DNA from: JASTVH01 sp042862465
GTDB taxonomy: Bacteria > Pseudomonadota > Gammaproteobacteria > Pseudomonadales > Oleiphilaceae
Direction: 5' to 3'
Length of the DNA: 64,000 nt
NCBI GenBank assembly: GCA_042862465.1
Contig: JASTVH010000010.1
Coordinates: forward strand, 62,001-126,000
Shown: in pieces, positions 1-9,598 of the stretch
Layout of the letters: every line of letters starts with the position of its first letter
Numbering within the stretch: position 1 is the first letter of the stretch
Position numbers and translations under genes: made by a program
The notes under the pieces: generated by a model
Databases searched by the model: none
The model's input: the letters and a program-made list of their open reading frames with translations, nothing else
Told to the model about the DNA's origin: nothing

Positions 1-3000
1 TCCAGACCGGTCTTGAGACCGCCATCGGTCTGAAGCCGTACCTTGCCACGCAGATCGTTCGCACGCAGCGCCTGGTGCGCCTCGCTCAGCCCCAGCTCCC
101 AGGGAGAACCCGCGTAGCGGATGGAAGTCAGCGGGCTGGCCGCTGTGCCGCCGTCGTAGCCGGAGATGGTGATCAGGTCGGCATAGGCCTTGGCCACACC
201 GGCCGCAACGGTACCGACACCCGGCTCGGAAACCAGCTTCACGGAAACCAAGCCTTCCGGGTTGATCTGCTTGAGGTCGAAGATCAGCTGCGCTAGGTCC
301 TCGATCGAATAGATATCGTGGTGCGGAGGCGGAGAAATCAGGGTCACGCCCGGTACCGAATAGCGCAGCCGCGCGATCAGCTGGTTGACCTTGCCGCCCG
401 GCAGCTGGCCGCCCTCACCGGGCTTGGCGCCCTGGGCCACCTTGATCTGCATGACGTCGGCACTCATGAGGTATTCCGCGGTCACACCGAAGCGGCCGGA
501 AGCCACCTGCTTGATCTTGGAACGCTTCTCGGTGCCGTAGCGGGCCGGATCCTCACCGCCCTCACCGGAGTTGGAACGTCCGCCGAGCCGGTTCATGGCC
601 ATGGCCAGCGACTCGTGCGCTTCCGGTGACAGGGCCCCCAGGGACATGGCGGCGGTATCGAAGCGCGGGAAGATTTTCTCCGCCGGTTCCACTTCGCCAA
701 TGTCGATGGGCTTGATGTCGTCGCTGAAGCCCAGCAGATCACGCAGGGTGGCCACCGGACGCTCGTTGACCAGCGCCGCGTATTCCCGATAGGCGCCATA
801 ATCGCCAGTGGTCACCGCTTCCTGGATGGTGCGGATCACATCCGGGTTGTAGGCGTGATACTCGCCGCCGTGGACATACTTCAGGAAACCGCCCTGAAGA
901 ATCGGCTTGCGCGGCTTCCAGGCCAGATCAGCCAGCAGCTGCTGGTCCTGCTGGAAGTCGTAGAACGTGGAGCCCTGAATGCGGCTCGGCACGCCCTTGA
1001 AGCACAGGTCCACCACCTCGTCCGCCAGACCGACGGCTTCGAACAGCTGCGCGCCACGGTAGGAGGTAATGGTGGAAATCCCCATCTTGGAGAGGATCTT
1101 GAGCAGGCCCTTGTTGATGCCCTTGCGGTAGTTGTTCTTGGCTTCGATCGGATCCATCAGCAGTTCGCCGCTGCGGATCAGGTCGTTCAGCACCTGGTAG
1201 GACAGGTACGGGTAGACTGCCGTCGCCCCGAAACCGAACAGGACCGCAAACTGATGCGAATCACGCGCCCAGCCGGTTTCGATCACCAGGTTGGCATCAC
1301 TGCGCTGACCGCTTTCCACCAGGGCGTGGTGCACGGCACCAGTCGCCATCATGGCATTGATCGGCAGCTCGCTCTGTTCGAGTTCACGATCGCTCAGGAC
1401 CAGCACCACCTTGCCATTCTTGACCGCCTCGCGTGCCTCTTCACACACGGTTTCCAGAGCCTGCTTGAGCCCCATCTCCGGACGGTAGCTCAGCTTGATA
1501 GTGGCGACTTCAAAACCGGGCCGGTCATTGTTGGCGATTTTCATGAACTTCGCCGGCGACAGTACCGGCGTGGTCAGGATGATCCGGTTGGCATGGTCCG
1601 GGGTCTCCTCGAAAACGTTGCGCTCGGCCCCGATGCAGGTCTCCAGGGACATGACAATGGACTCGCGCAGCGGGTCGATCGCCGGATTGGTGACCTGGGC
1701 AAACTTCTGACGGAAGTAGTCGGAGACGTGGCGCACGCGGCTGGAAAGCACCGCCATCGGCGTATCGTCGCCCATGGAGCCCACCGCCTCCTGGCCGTTT
1801 TCGGCCAGCGGACGAAGCACCTGGTCACGCTCTTCGAAAGACACCATGTACATTTTCTGATGGGTCTTGAGTTCATCCTCTTCCATCAGTTTGAAGTCAG
1901 GCGTGTCCTTGTTCAGGGTCGACTCGATCCGCAGCGCATTTTCACGCAGCCAGCGCTTGTAGGGCTGGGCGGTCTTGAGAAGCTGGTCGACATCTTCCGT
2001 GTGCAGCAGCTCGCCCTTCTCGGTGTCCACAGCCAGGATCTGGCCCGGACCAACCCGGCCCTTGGCCACAACATCTTCCGGGTTGTAGCTGTAGGTGCCG
2101 ATTTCCGAGGCAACGGTAATGAAGTCATCCTTGGTGATGACCCAACGCGAGGGACGCAGGCCGTTGCGGTCCAGCATACAGACGGCGTAACGGCCATCGG
2201 ACATGACCATCCCGGCCGGGCCGTCCCAGGGCTCCATGTGCATGGAGTTGTATTCATAGAAGGCGCGCAGGTCGCTGTCCATGGTGTCCACGTTCTGCCA
2301 GGCAGGCGGCACCATCATGCGCACGGCGCGGAACAGGTCGACACCACCGGCCAGCAGGACTTCCAGCATGTTGTCCATGCTCGAGGAGTCGGAACCGGTA
2401 CGGTTGACCAGCGGCTGGATCGATTGCAGGTCCGGCAGCTCGGGCGACTTGAACTTGGAAGCCCGGGCGATCGCCCAGTTGCGGTTACCCTCGATGGTGT
2501 TGATCTCACCATTGTGAGCGAGGAACCGGAACGGCTGCGCCAGCGGCCAGCGCGGCATGGTGTTGGTGGAGAAGCGCTGGTGGAACACGCAGATGGCCGT
2601 CTGCATCTCCGGATCGCCCAGATCCTTGTAAAAGGCCGGCAGATCCTTGGGCATCATCAGCCCTTTGTAGGACAGCGTCTTATGAGACAGGCTGCAGATG
2701 TAGAATTCCTCGTCCTCCGCCAGAGCAATCTCGGCATGACGGCGGCCGATGAAGAGGCTGATACCGAACTGGCGTTCGTTCTTGTCGCCGGGCAGTACAA
2801 AAATCTGCTCGATACGCGGCAGACAATCCAGCGCCATTTCACCCAGGCAGGCGGTATCGGTTGGCACTGAGCGCCAACCGAGCACTTCCAGCCCCTGGGC
2901 CGTCAGCTTTTCTTCCAGTACTTTCCTGGCCTGTTCGGCCTTGGCCTCGTCCGGACTGAGGAAAATCATGCCTGCGGCATACAGATCACCAAGGTCGGTG

Positions 3001-3233
3001 TTGAAGGTGTCCTTGGCGGCTTTACGCAGGAAAGCATCGGGCTTCTGCAGCAGCAGCCCGCAGCCGTCACCGGTCTTACCGTCGGCAGCGATACCGCCGC
3101 GGTGCGTCATACAGGTCAGCGACTCGATGGCGGTTTGCAGGAGCTTGTGGCTGGCCTCACCCTCAATGTGAGCAATCAAGCCGAATCCACAGTTATCCTT
3201 GAACTCACTCGGATGATACAGACCTGTCATCAT
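1..3233 (-). CDS. gltB: Glutamate synthase (NADPH) large subunit, 3' end outside window
   Basis: Large subunit of glutamate synthase, which transfers the glutamine amide to 2-oxoglutarate to give two glutamates in the GS-GOGAT cycle. The frame is open from an ATG at 3233 to the window edge, about 1077 codons; the family is near 1480, so roughly the last 400 residues are missing. The N-terminus reads MMTGLYHPSEFKDNCGFGLI. In this family a short propeptide is removed to expose the cysteine (Cys15 here) as the glutaminase nucleophile. At the window edge the same frame still reads NDLRGKVRLQTDGGLKTG, typical of the FMN-domain region, so there is no frameshift between the two ends I checked. A GAGAG ribosome-binding site precedes the start. 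The Fe-S cysteines and the partner gltD would lie beyond the edge. Confidence 0.95.
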   Translation of the reverse strand, partial: MMTGLYHPSEFKDNCGFGLIAHIEGEASHKLLQTAIESLTCMTHRGGIAADGKTGDGCGLLLQKPDAFLRKAAKDTFNTDLGDLYAAGMIFLSPDEAKAEQARKVLEEKLTAQGLEVLGWRSVPTDTACLGEMALDCLPRIEQIFVLPGDKNERQFGISLFIGRRHAEIALAEDEEFYICSLSHKTLSYKGLMMPKDLPAFYKDLGDPEMQTAICVFHQRFSTNTMPRWPLAQPFRFLAHNGEINTIEGNRNWAIARASKFKSPELPDLQSIQPLVNRTGSDSSSMDNMLEVLLAGGVDLFRAVRMMVPPAWQNVDTMDSDLRAFYEYNSMHMEPWDGPAGMVMSDGRYAVCMLDRNGLRPSRWVITKDDFITVASEIGTYSYNPEDVVAKGRVGPGQILAVDTEKGELLHTEDVDQLLKTAQPYKRWLRENALRIESTLNKDTPDFKLMEEDELKTHQKMYMVSFEERDQVLRPLAENGQEAVGSMGDDTPMAVLSSRVRHVSDYFRQKFAQVTNPAIDPLRESIVMSLETCIGAERNVFEETPDHANRIILTTPVLSPAKFMKIANNDRPGFEVATIKLSYRPEMGLKQALETVCEEAREAVKNGKVVLVLSDRELEQSELPINAMMATGAVHHALVESGQRSDANLVIETGWARDSHQFAVLFGFGATAVYPYLSYQVLNDLIRSGELLMDPIEAKNNYRKGINKGLLKILSKMGISTITSYRGAQLFEAVGLADEVVDLCFKGVPSRIQGSTFYDFQQDQQLLADLAWKPRKPILQGGFLKYVHGGEYHAYNPDVIRTIQEAVTTGDYGAYREYAALVNERPVATLRDLLGFSDDIKPIDIGEVEPAEKIFPRFDTAAMSLGALSPEAHESLAMAMNRLGGRSNSGEGGEDPARYGTEKRSKIKQVASGRFGVTAEYLMSADVMQIKVAQGAKPGEGGQLPGGKVNQLIARLRYSVPGVTLISPPPHHDIYSIEDLAQLIFDLKQINPEGLVSVKLVSEPGVGTVAAGVAKAYADLITISGYDGGTAASPLTSIRYAGSPWELGLSEAHQALRANDLRGKVRLQTDGGLKTGL

Positions 3234-3324
3234 AAGCGATCTCTCATGTATTATCTTTTCAATCAAAAACTTACGCACTTTTCGGGCGCGCAGAGGCTTT
3301 TGACCCTGAAAATGGGGGCTGGCT

Positions 3325-3353
3325 ATTCTACATGCGAGCCAGACCCTGCTCAA
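3325..3353 (-). promoter_or_regulatory. Putative sigma-70 promoter of gltB
   Basis: On the minus strand a TTGAGC -35 hexamer (3353-3348) and a TAGAAT -10 hexamer (3330-3325) are separated by 17 bases. They lie about 95 bases upstream of the gltB ATG in the only sizeable gap between damX and gltB. Assigned from sequence match alone. Confidence 0.5.
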
Positions 3354-3424
3354 ATTCCAATCGCTTTTTAATTATTTGAAGGAATAAGGCGGGACTTCTT
3401 TATACGGAAAAGACAGCAAACAGG

Positions 3425-5131
3425 TCAAATGCCCTTGAAGGAGCGGACCCAGGTATCTTTACCCGACAGTGGGCGCGGCAGATCACTTTCGGCCTGTTTG
3501 GCCGCGGCATAATCGGGAAAATCGCCGAAAAGCACGACAAACCATGGCTTGTCCTTGTGCGTCGAGCGAATGTAGTACAGGCCGTCGGCCGTGTTGTCTC
3601 GAATATACCGCACCGCCGTGGCCTCATTATAACTGGCCAGCATCTGGATCGTGTAGTGGCTGTCGGGACGTTGCTCGACCCACGCCTTTTCCCTGAAGCG
3701 TTCCGGCCACTCCGCCTCGAAGGCCGGCTGGGCGGGCTTCGTCGCAGTCTTGGCGGATTCCTCGGGCGCCGGCGCCTTGGGTGAAGTCTCTGCGGTCGGC
3801 GCTTCCTGCCTCTCTGTCGAAGCGACCGGAGCCGTCTCTTCGGTCATTTCATTGTCCGCCGCAGGGGCACTTTTCTCTTCGCTCTCGTTTGGCGGCGTCA
3901 AAGTTTCGGGACCTTCCGCTACCTTCGTTCCGATCTCGGGAGCGGATTGCGACGCTTCCTCCGGCGGGGCTTGCTCTGTCTGCTTGAGCACCTGATCAAT
4001 AGCGGGAAGGCCCTCGGACTGCTCCGGCTTCTCGGCCACCTCAGAGGATACCGAAGGCTCGCTTTCGCTCTCCCCCGTGACATCAGACGCAAAGATGGGC
4101 TTCTCATCCTCCGCCCCCTGTAAATCGGCCATGGAATTCTGGGCATCGAGGCGAACAATCTTGCGGTCCGGTGCTGGAGTGGACGTTACGGTGGTCGAAA
4201 TCTCGGAGGCATCCTGGCCTGGCTCTTCATAGAACCAGTCCACAAGCAGGAAGGAGGCCAACAGCAAACCCACGACCCCAATGATCCAGCGAGCAAGGCC
4301 GGCAGATGCCCGGGGTGCGACGGGGCGAGGCGGCTCAGCGTCCTGGCCAATCCGTCCTGTCAGGATGCCGGGAGCGATACGACGGATCCGGCCAATATTG
4401 CCCCGCCCCATCTTTTCCAGTTGCACGAGCTTTTCCTCGTCCAGGGCACCCTGCGCGTCGCCCCCCGCCCATTCGAAGCTTCGTTCGATGTATTGTCTAA
4501 CCTCATCCCGCGTCAAGGGGCGCAGGTGTACCTGGTGAAGCCAGTCGATCTTGCTGACCTCGGCCTCCTGAACCATGCGCCGGATCAGCTGTTCCGTACC
4601 GGTCAACACCGGTACCGCGGCGATATTGCGGTCTACCTGCCGAAAGCCTGCCAGCAGGGCATCGAGACTTTCACCAGGGAGACGATCGGCATCTTCCACC
4701 AGCAGGCACCAGCGACGCCCTCTTTGCCCCTGCTCCTGGGACCAGGCAAAAAAGGCGTCAATCAGGCCCTGCCCGGAAAGTTCTTTCGGGTGGGGTTTAC
4801 GGGTTTGCTGCCAGAGAAGCTGGCCCAGCGCGGTGACCGAATCCAGCGCCCTCGAGGGTAGCAGCCGGAATTCGATGGCGTCCTTTTCGATCCGACACAG
4901 CTCGGCCAACAGCCGTGAGCGTCCCGCCCCCTTTTCCCCCGTCACCACCAGTGCCATGTCGCCAAAGCTCACCATGTGGCGCAATATTTCCAGGCAATGC
5001 TGGCGTTGAGCGCCACCAAAGAACCGCTCCGGCGCATCCGCAAAGGGATCGGATGCCAGACCAAAGCGGAAGGTGAGCTCCTCAGTCAGGGCATCCTGAG
5101 GCTTTTGGGGGGATGGAGAGGCGGCTGTCAT
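3425..5131 (-). CDS. damX: DamX-like protein: AAA ATPase domain, one membrane helix, SPOR domain
   Basis: 568 residues. The N-terminal third is an ExeA/GspA-like AAA ATPase with Walker A GEKGAGRS (65-72) and Walker B WCLLVEDAD (141-149). One membrane helix follows at about 282-301. A long low-complexity, Glu/Pro/Ala-rich periplasmic linker comes next, and the last 80 residues form a SPOR domain, starting near HYTIQMLASYNEA and containing GLYYIRSTHKDKPWFVVLFG. SPOR domains bind denuded septal peptidoglycan, so a role at the division site is likely. E. coli DamX has the same transmembrane-plus-SPOR plan. The start ATG overlaps the aroB stop (ATGA), and the aroK-aroB-damX order is the classical one. 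The highly charged linker is typical and not a sign of decay. Confidence 0.88.
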   Translation of the reverse strand: MTAASPSPQKPQDALTEELTFRFGLASDPFADAPERFFGGAQRQHCLEILRHMVSFGDMALVVTGEKGAGRSRLLAELCRIEKDAIEFRLLPSRALDSVTALGQLLWQQTRKPHPKELSGQGLIDAFFAWSQEQGQRGRRWCLLVEDADRLPGESLDALLAGFRQVDRNIAAVPVLTGTEQLIRRMVQEAEVSKIDWLHQVHLRPLTRDEVRQYIERSFEWAGGDAQGALDEEKLVQLEKMGRGNIGRIRRIAPGILTGRIGQDAEPPRPVAPRASAGLARWIIGVVGLLLASFLLVDWFYEEPGQDASEISTTVTSTPAPDRKIVRLDAQNSMADLQGAEDEKPIFASDVTGESESEPSVSSEVAEKPEQSEGLPAIDQVLKQTEQAPPEEASQSAPEIGTKVAEGPETLTPPNESEEKSAPAADNEMTEETAPVASTERQEAPTAETSPKAPAPEESAKTATKPAQPAFEAEWPERFREKAWVEQRPDSHYTIQMLASYNEATAVRYIRDNTADGLYYIRSTHKDKPWFVVLFGDFPDYAAAKQAESDLPRPLSGKDTWVRSFKGI

Positions 5132-6222
5132 TGCGACCCACAGAAATCCTCAAGCAGCTCGTCGAGCTGTTTCTTGTCGAAATCAGCTGTCACGACCGCG
5201 TGTCCCAGGGACTGGAGCAGCACCAGGCGCAGTTGACCATCGACATTCTTTTTATCGACCGCCATCAAGCGCCGAAAATCGGCCGGTGCCATGGTCTCAG
5301 GCGGGCGAATCGGTAGCCGGGCCTGGACCAGCAATTGTTTGATCCGGTCCACATCGTTGTAATTCAGCCATCCAAGACGCTTTGAGAACTCCGCCGCCAT
5401 TACCATACCGGCGGCCACCGCCTCGCCGTGCAGCCACTCGGCATAGTTGGTGAACGTCTCGATGGCATGCCCGAAGGTATGGCCCAGGTTGAGAATGGCG
5501 CGGACACCGGTTTCCCGCTCATCCTCGGCAACCACGTCGGCCTTGCACTGGCAGGAGCGCTGGATCGCCTTGGCGATACTCTCCGGCTGCAAAGCGGTGA
5601 GTTCATCGATCTCGTGTTCGAGCCACTCCAGGAAATCAGCATCCCGGATCAGGCCATACTTGATCACCTCGGCCAGGCCCGCTGACAGCTCTTGAGGGGG
5701 CAGCGTCTCCAGTGTCGCGGTGTCAATCAACACGCCGCGAGGCTGGTGGAAGGCACCGATCATGTTCTTGCCCAACGGGTGATTGATACCCGTTTTGCCA
5801 CCGACCGACGAATCAACCTGGGAAAGCAATGTGGTCGGGATCTGTATAAACGGAACCCCGCGCTGGAAACAGGCCGCAGCAAACCCGGTCATATCGCCGA
5901 CAACGCCACCACCCAACGCCACCAGAGTGGTTTTACGACCGTGCTTCTTGTCCAGCAGGGCGTCAAAAATGCGATTCAGGGTCTGCCAGTCCTTGAACCG
6001 CTCGCCATCCGGCAGGGCGATGGTATCGACCTGCTTGCCGGGAAAGGTGGCCCGAGCCTGCTCCAGGTACAGCGGACCAACGGTTTCATTGGTGACGATC
6101 ATTACCCGGTCCCCCTGGACCCAGGGTGACAGGTCCTGCTGCCCCAGAATCCCCCGGCCGATCAGGATGGGATAGCTGCGCTCTCCAAGCTCCACCTTCA
6201 ATTCATGGCTTATCTGGCTCAT
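5128..6222 (-). CDS. aroB: 3-dehydroquinate synthase
   Basis: 364 residues, the normal family length. It converts DAHP to 3-dehydroquinate, the second step of the shikimate pathway, in the cytosol with NAD and a divalent metal. Visible hallmarks are the dinucleotide loop GGGVVGDMTGF, the substrate segment VDSSVGGKTGIN, and metal-ligand motifs AGLAEVIKYG (Glu), NLGHTFGHAIE (His) and LHGEAV (His). The start lies one base beyond the aroK stop, and the stop overlaps the damX start by four bases, so the three genes look co-transcribed and translationally coupled. Confidence 0.97.
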   Translation of the reverse strand: MSQISHELKVELGERSYPILIGRGILGQQDLSPWVQGDRVMIVTNETVGPLYLEQARATFPGKQVDTIALPDGERFKDWQTLNRIFDALLDKKHGRKTTLVALGGGVVGDMTGFAAACFQRGVPFIQIPTTLLSQVDSSVGGKTGINHPLGKNMIGAFHQPRGVLIDTATLETLPPQELSAGLAEVIKYGLIRDADFLEWLEHEIDELTALQPESIAKAIQRSCQCKADVVAEDERETGVRAILNLGHTFGHAIETFTNYAEWLHGEAVAAGMVMAAEFSKRLGWLNYNDVDRIKQLLVQARLPIRPPETMAPADFRRLMAVDKKNVDGQLRLVLLQSLGHAVVTADFDKKQLDELLEDFCGSQ

Positions 6223-6223
6223 A

Positions 6224-6778
6224 TCACTGTCCTGCCTGTGCTTGCCTACGATGCCTTGCGGTTTTCGGGAACAGTCGATTGATCAGCTGACGGACCACCA
6301 GACGCGGACTCTTGCGATCCGTCCGAACCACCCAGTCCGCGATCGACTCATAGATCGGGTTCCGCTCATCAAAAAGCTGTTTGAGAACCCCCTTCGGGTC
6401 GGGCTTCTGCAATAGCGGCCGATTACGGTCCCGCCGGGTTCTCTCGTATTGCTGCTCGACCGAGGTCTGCAGATAGATGACGAGACTGCCGGAAGACAGC
6501 ATCTTCCGGTTTTCCGGATCAAGCACGGCTCCACCGCCGGTGGCGAGCACCAGCCCTGGCTCCTGGACCAGTTCCTCGATAATCTGCGATTCCCGGCGGC
6601 GAAACCCGGCTTCGCCCTCCACGTCGAATATCCAGGGGATATTGGCGCCACAGCGCTCTTCGATCACCTTATCGGTATCCAGAAAGGTATACCCCAATTC
6701 CCTGGCGAGCAATCGGCCAATCGTGCTTTTCCCCGCCCCCATTGGCCCGATGAGGACGATACGTTCTGGTGTTGTCAT
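6224..6778 (-). CDS. aroK: Shikimate kinase
   Basis: 184 residues from the chosen ATG, beginning MTTPERIVLIGPMGAGKSTI. It phosphorylates shikimate in the shikimate pathway. Walker A is GPMGAGKST; DTDK, the GGGAV segment and RDRNRPLL (lid arginine) are all present. A longer frame could start at 6892, but that codon lies just upstream of the intrinsic terminator that ends the pil operon and would add 38 unrelated residues, so an internal start is much more likely. An ATG at 6799 is the main alternative; neither has a strong ribosome-binding site. aroK must therefore have its own promoter in about 6780-6850. Confidence 0.93.
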   Translation of the reverse strand: MTTPERIVLIGPMGAGKSTIGRLLARELGYTFLDTDKVIEERCGANIPWIFDVEGEAGFRRRESQIIEELVQEPGLVLATGGGAVLDPENRKMLSSGSLVIYLQTSVEQQYERTRRDRNRPLLQKPDPKGVLKQLFDERNPIYESIADWVVRTDRKSPRLVVRQLINRLFPKTARHRRQAQAGQ

Positions 6779-6852
6779 AACCGAGACATAAACGGACATT
6801 AGGCCGCAGAGGATAACACAGGGGATGCGCCAAGGCAGCGGATGCCAGGCAT

Positions 6853-6889
6853 AAAAAAACCGCCTCCGGGCAGCGCCCGGGGCGGTTTT
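6853..6889 (-). terminator. Intrinsic terminator of the pilMNOPQ operon
   Basis: Read on the minus strand, a GC-rich hairpin (CCGCC...GGCGG arms with an inner CCGGGC/GCCCGG, one bulge) is followed directly by seven Ts (6859-6853). It lies 17 bases after the pilQ stop and before aroK, so it separates the pil and aro transcription units. Confidence 0.8.
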
Positions 6890-6905
6890 CATTACCTTTC
6901 GGCGA

Positions 6906-9050
6906 TTACTTGAGCAGGTTGCTCTTGACGATCTTCGGGGTGATGAAGATCAGCAGCTCAGCACGCTGATCCACATTCTCCTCCTTGGTGAACAGACGAC
7001 CGAGGTAGGGAATGTCACCCAGGAACGGTGTCTTGGTCACGGTGGTGGAGACCTCGGATTGGAAGATACCACCGAGCACCACGGTCTCACCGTTGGCCAC
7101 CAGCACCTGCGTGGTTACTTCGTTGGTGTCGATGCTGGGGACGCCGGCAGTCACTTCACCACGAGAGTCCTGCTTGACGTTCAGGTCCATGATGATGTTG
7201 TCGTCCGGTGTGATCTGGGGCGTTACCTCCAGAGACAGGACGGCTTCTTTAAACGATACAGATGTGGCACCGCTGGAAGACGCTTCCTGGTAGGGAATGT
7301 CCTCACCGGACTGAATCATGGCAGTCTGGCGGTCTGCGGTCACAACTTTTGGCTGCGCCACTATTTCCGCCTGGCCGTCACTTTCCAAAGCAGAGAGCTC
7401 CAGATCAATCAGATAATCATCAGCAGTGATACCCAACGCGATTGAAGAAGTGTTTGCCTTGCTCACACCCAGGTCGACCATCAACGCATTGGGGAAAGTC
7501 ACGCTGTTCTGGGTTCCGGCTGCCACATCTGTCAGTTCGCCCAGCGTTTCCTGACTACCCCCGACTCGCACCAGGTTGCTACCGTTGTTTTTGAAGTAAC
7601 CACCGCCCCATTGAACGCCCAGATCTTTGGATACGTTGGTTTGGGCGCGAACAATACGCGCTTCGATAAGCACCTGACGTACCGGAATATCCCAGGTATT
7701 GATCAAGCGGCGGATTTCCTCCAGCTTCTGCGCTGTTTCACGAACACTAATTGTGTTGGTGCGGTCATCAGAGGAAATAAAGCCTCGATCAGAGATAAGC
7801 TCTTTATCCTGTTTCAGCAAAGACACCAAGTCAGCAGCCTTGGCGTAATTCACCTGGATAATATCCAACATGACCGGTGCCAGCGCCTTTACTTGCCGAT
7901 TGGTTTCCAGCTCCAGCTTTTCGCGCGCCGCGATTTCCTCAGCAGGCGCCACGAGCAACACATTGCCCACTTGGCGCTTGTCGAGCCCCTTGGTCTTCAG
8001 TACCAGTTCCAGCGCTTGATCCCAGGGCACGTTCTCCAGGCGCAGGGTAATGCGCCCCTTAACCGTGTCGGACGCAACCAGGTTGAGCCCGGTGAAATCG
8101 GCAATCAATTGCAGCACCGAGCGCACTTCGATGTCCTGGAAGTTAAGGGACAATTTCTCGCCTGAGTATGGGAATTTCTCTTCCCGGCGACGATCTGCCT
8201 CTTCCTTGGTCACGCGCTCAATGCTGACAGTGAACTTGTTGTCGGCCTGATAGGCCAGATAGTCATATTCGCCGGTGGGCTGAATATCGATAATCGGCGC
8301 GCCATCCTGGACATAAGCCTCGATCTCGTTGACCGGAGTCGCAAAGTCGGTCACATCGAGACGACGGCGCTGAGATTCAGGGAGGTTGGCATCCGGCAGG
8401 CGCAGGCGAATACGGCCCGCCTGTTCCGTGAGATCCACATTGATTTCGGGGGTGGAGAATGTCAGCACCACCTGACCATCACCCTTTTTACCCCGGCGGA
8501 AATCCACGTTCTTGATAACGGGAGCGGCGCTGGCTGCGGCCTGTGAGCTTGGCGCTGACATCCCCTCGTTGGACTCTGCAGCGGTTTGAACCTGAGTCTC
8601 GCCCTGGCTGTTACCAATAAACAGCGCCATCGTATTTCCATTGACCTCGGTGGTGTAGGGCACCAGCTCAGACAAATTAAAAATCAGGCGCGTCCGATCT
8701 TTCGCTTCAACAACCGTCAGGCTTTGAGCATTACCCAGACCAAGATTGTAAGAACGCTGCCCCAGGCCACTGGTGACACCTTTCAGATCCAGCGCTATAC
8801 GCGCCGGTTTCTCTATGGTGTAGCCCTGCGGAGAAGGCGGCGTGGCATCGAACTGCAGTATGACCTTGGTTCTGTCGCCTGGCAGTGACGCAAAATCGAC
8901 ATTTTTCAGCGTAGCGGACCAAGCTGCACTCGTTGCCAGCATGAAGGCAACTAGCACCATCCAGTTCTTGAGTTTCCTGAACATCGCCACTCTCAACCCC
9001 AAGCTTGCTTTTTGATTGACTGTCTTTATATCCATCACACCCAGCCCCAT
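6906..9050 (-). CDS. pilQ: Type IV pilus secretin PilQ
   Basis: 714 residues. Forms the outer-membrane secretin ring through which type IV pili extend. The N-terminus has a signal peptide (MVLVAFMLATSAAWSA), then two AMIN domains that bind peptidoglycan (about 45-150 and 175-275), an STN-like domain (LSLNFQDIEVRSVLQLIADF, about 305-370), a secretin N-domain and the C-terminal secretin domain with VPFLGDIP-like sequence (TPFLGDIPYLGRLF) and the ending LLIFITPKIV. The chosen ATG overlaps the pilP stop (TAATG) and has GGAAGG close upstream. An ATG five codons later or at residue 23 (MFRKLKNWM) would give a more ordinary signal peptide and cannot be excluded. Confidence 0.95.
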   Translation of the reverse strand: MGLGVMDIKTVNQKASLGLRVAMFRKLKNWMVLVAFMLATSAAWSATLKNVDFASLPGDRTKVILQFDATPPSPQGYTIEKPARIALDLKGVTSGLGQRSYNLGLGNAQSLTVVEAKDRTRLIFNLSELVPYTTEVNGNTMALFIGNSQGETQVQTAAESNEGMSAPSSQAAASAAPVIKNVDFRRGKKGDGQVVLTFSTPEINVDLTEQAGRIRLRLPDANLPESQRRRLDVTDFATPVNEIEAYVQDGAPIIDIQPTGEYDYLAYQADNKFTVSIERVTKEEADRRREEKFPYSGEKLSLNFQDIEVRSVLQLIADFTGLNLVASDTVKGRITLRLENVPWDQALELVLKTKGLDKRQVGNVLLVAPAEEIAAREKLELETNRQVKALAPVMLDIIQVNYAKAADLVSLLKQDKELISDRGFISSDDRTNTISVRETAQKLEEIRRLINTWDIPVRQVLIEARIVRAQTNVSKDLGVQWGGGYFKNNGSNLVRVGGSQETLGELTDVAAGTQNSVTFPNALMVDLGVSKANTSSIALGITADDYLIDLELSALESDGQAEIVAQPKVVTADRQTAMIQSGEDIPYQEASSSGATSVSFKEAVLSLEVTPQITPDDNIIMDLNVKQDSRGEVTAGVPSIDTNEVTTQVLVANGETVVLGGIFQSEVSTTVTKTPFLGDIPYLGRLFTKEENVDQRAELLIFITPKIVKSNLLK

Positions 9051-9595
9051 TACCCTTCCGAAAGCGACAGCGTACGGGGGCGCTCAACCCAACCACCCTG
9101 GCCATTCGGTACGATTTCGATCAGTTCCATTCGCGTATCCGTGATATTCACGACGCGACCGTAATTCTTGCCCATGTGATTACCAGGCCGTACGCGATGG
9201 ATGCCTCCCTCTGCATCTGAAACCAGAGCCCACAGTTCATCGGACTCCGCCCGCTTGAGCGTACCCACCATTTTAAGATCGCTCAGGCTGTATTGCTCCA
9301 GCGGCTCCTTGGGACGATTCTCATCGGGTTTGACATTGCTGTCAGCCTTTTGCTGTTCCTTCACGGCCAATTCCACATCCACAGGCGGCTCAAAGGGAGA
9401 ACGCCGGTTTGCAGATTTATAGGTAAAAGCCTCGTACGCCTTAAATTCCGGCAAAGGTTCAACCACCCCTCTTGGGGCATTCCTGGCCTCTTTCATGAAC
9501 CGGTCAAGATCCTTGAAACCCGAGTCAGAAGAACACCCCGACAGCGCAGCCAGCACAATAAACAAGCTCCAAAACTTCAAGCCAACTCTTATCAT
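9050..9595 (-). CDS. pilP: Type IV pilus assembly lipoprotein PilP
   Basis: 181 residues. Begins with a lipoprotein signal ending in the lipobox LSGC (Cys21), followed by the disordered PilP N-terminal region (NRRSPFEPP) and a C-terminal beta domain with LSDLKMVGTL and VRPGNHMGKNYGRV, both typical of PilP. It is expected to be anchored in the inner membrane with PilN/PilO and to contact PilQ in the alignment complex. The stop overlaps the pilQ start by one base; the gap to pilO is three bases. Confidence 0.95.
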   Translation of the reverse strand: MIRVGLKFWSLFIVLAALSGCSSDSGFKDLDRFMKEARNAPRGVVEPLPEFKAYEAFTYKSANRRSPFEPPVDVELAVKEQQKADSNVKPDENRPKEPLEQYSLSDLKMVGTLKRAESDELWALVSDAEGGIHRVRPGNHMGKNYGRVVNITDTRMELIEIVPNGQGGWVERPRTLSLSEG

Positions 9596-9598
9596 TGC

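Noticed and set aside
855..2870. Long open frame on the plus strand opposite gltB
   Set aside because: It is antisense to the conserved GltB frame, has His/Gln-rich composition typical of complement frames in GC-rich DNA, and matches no family.
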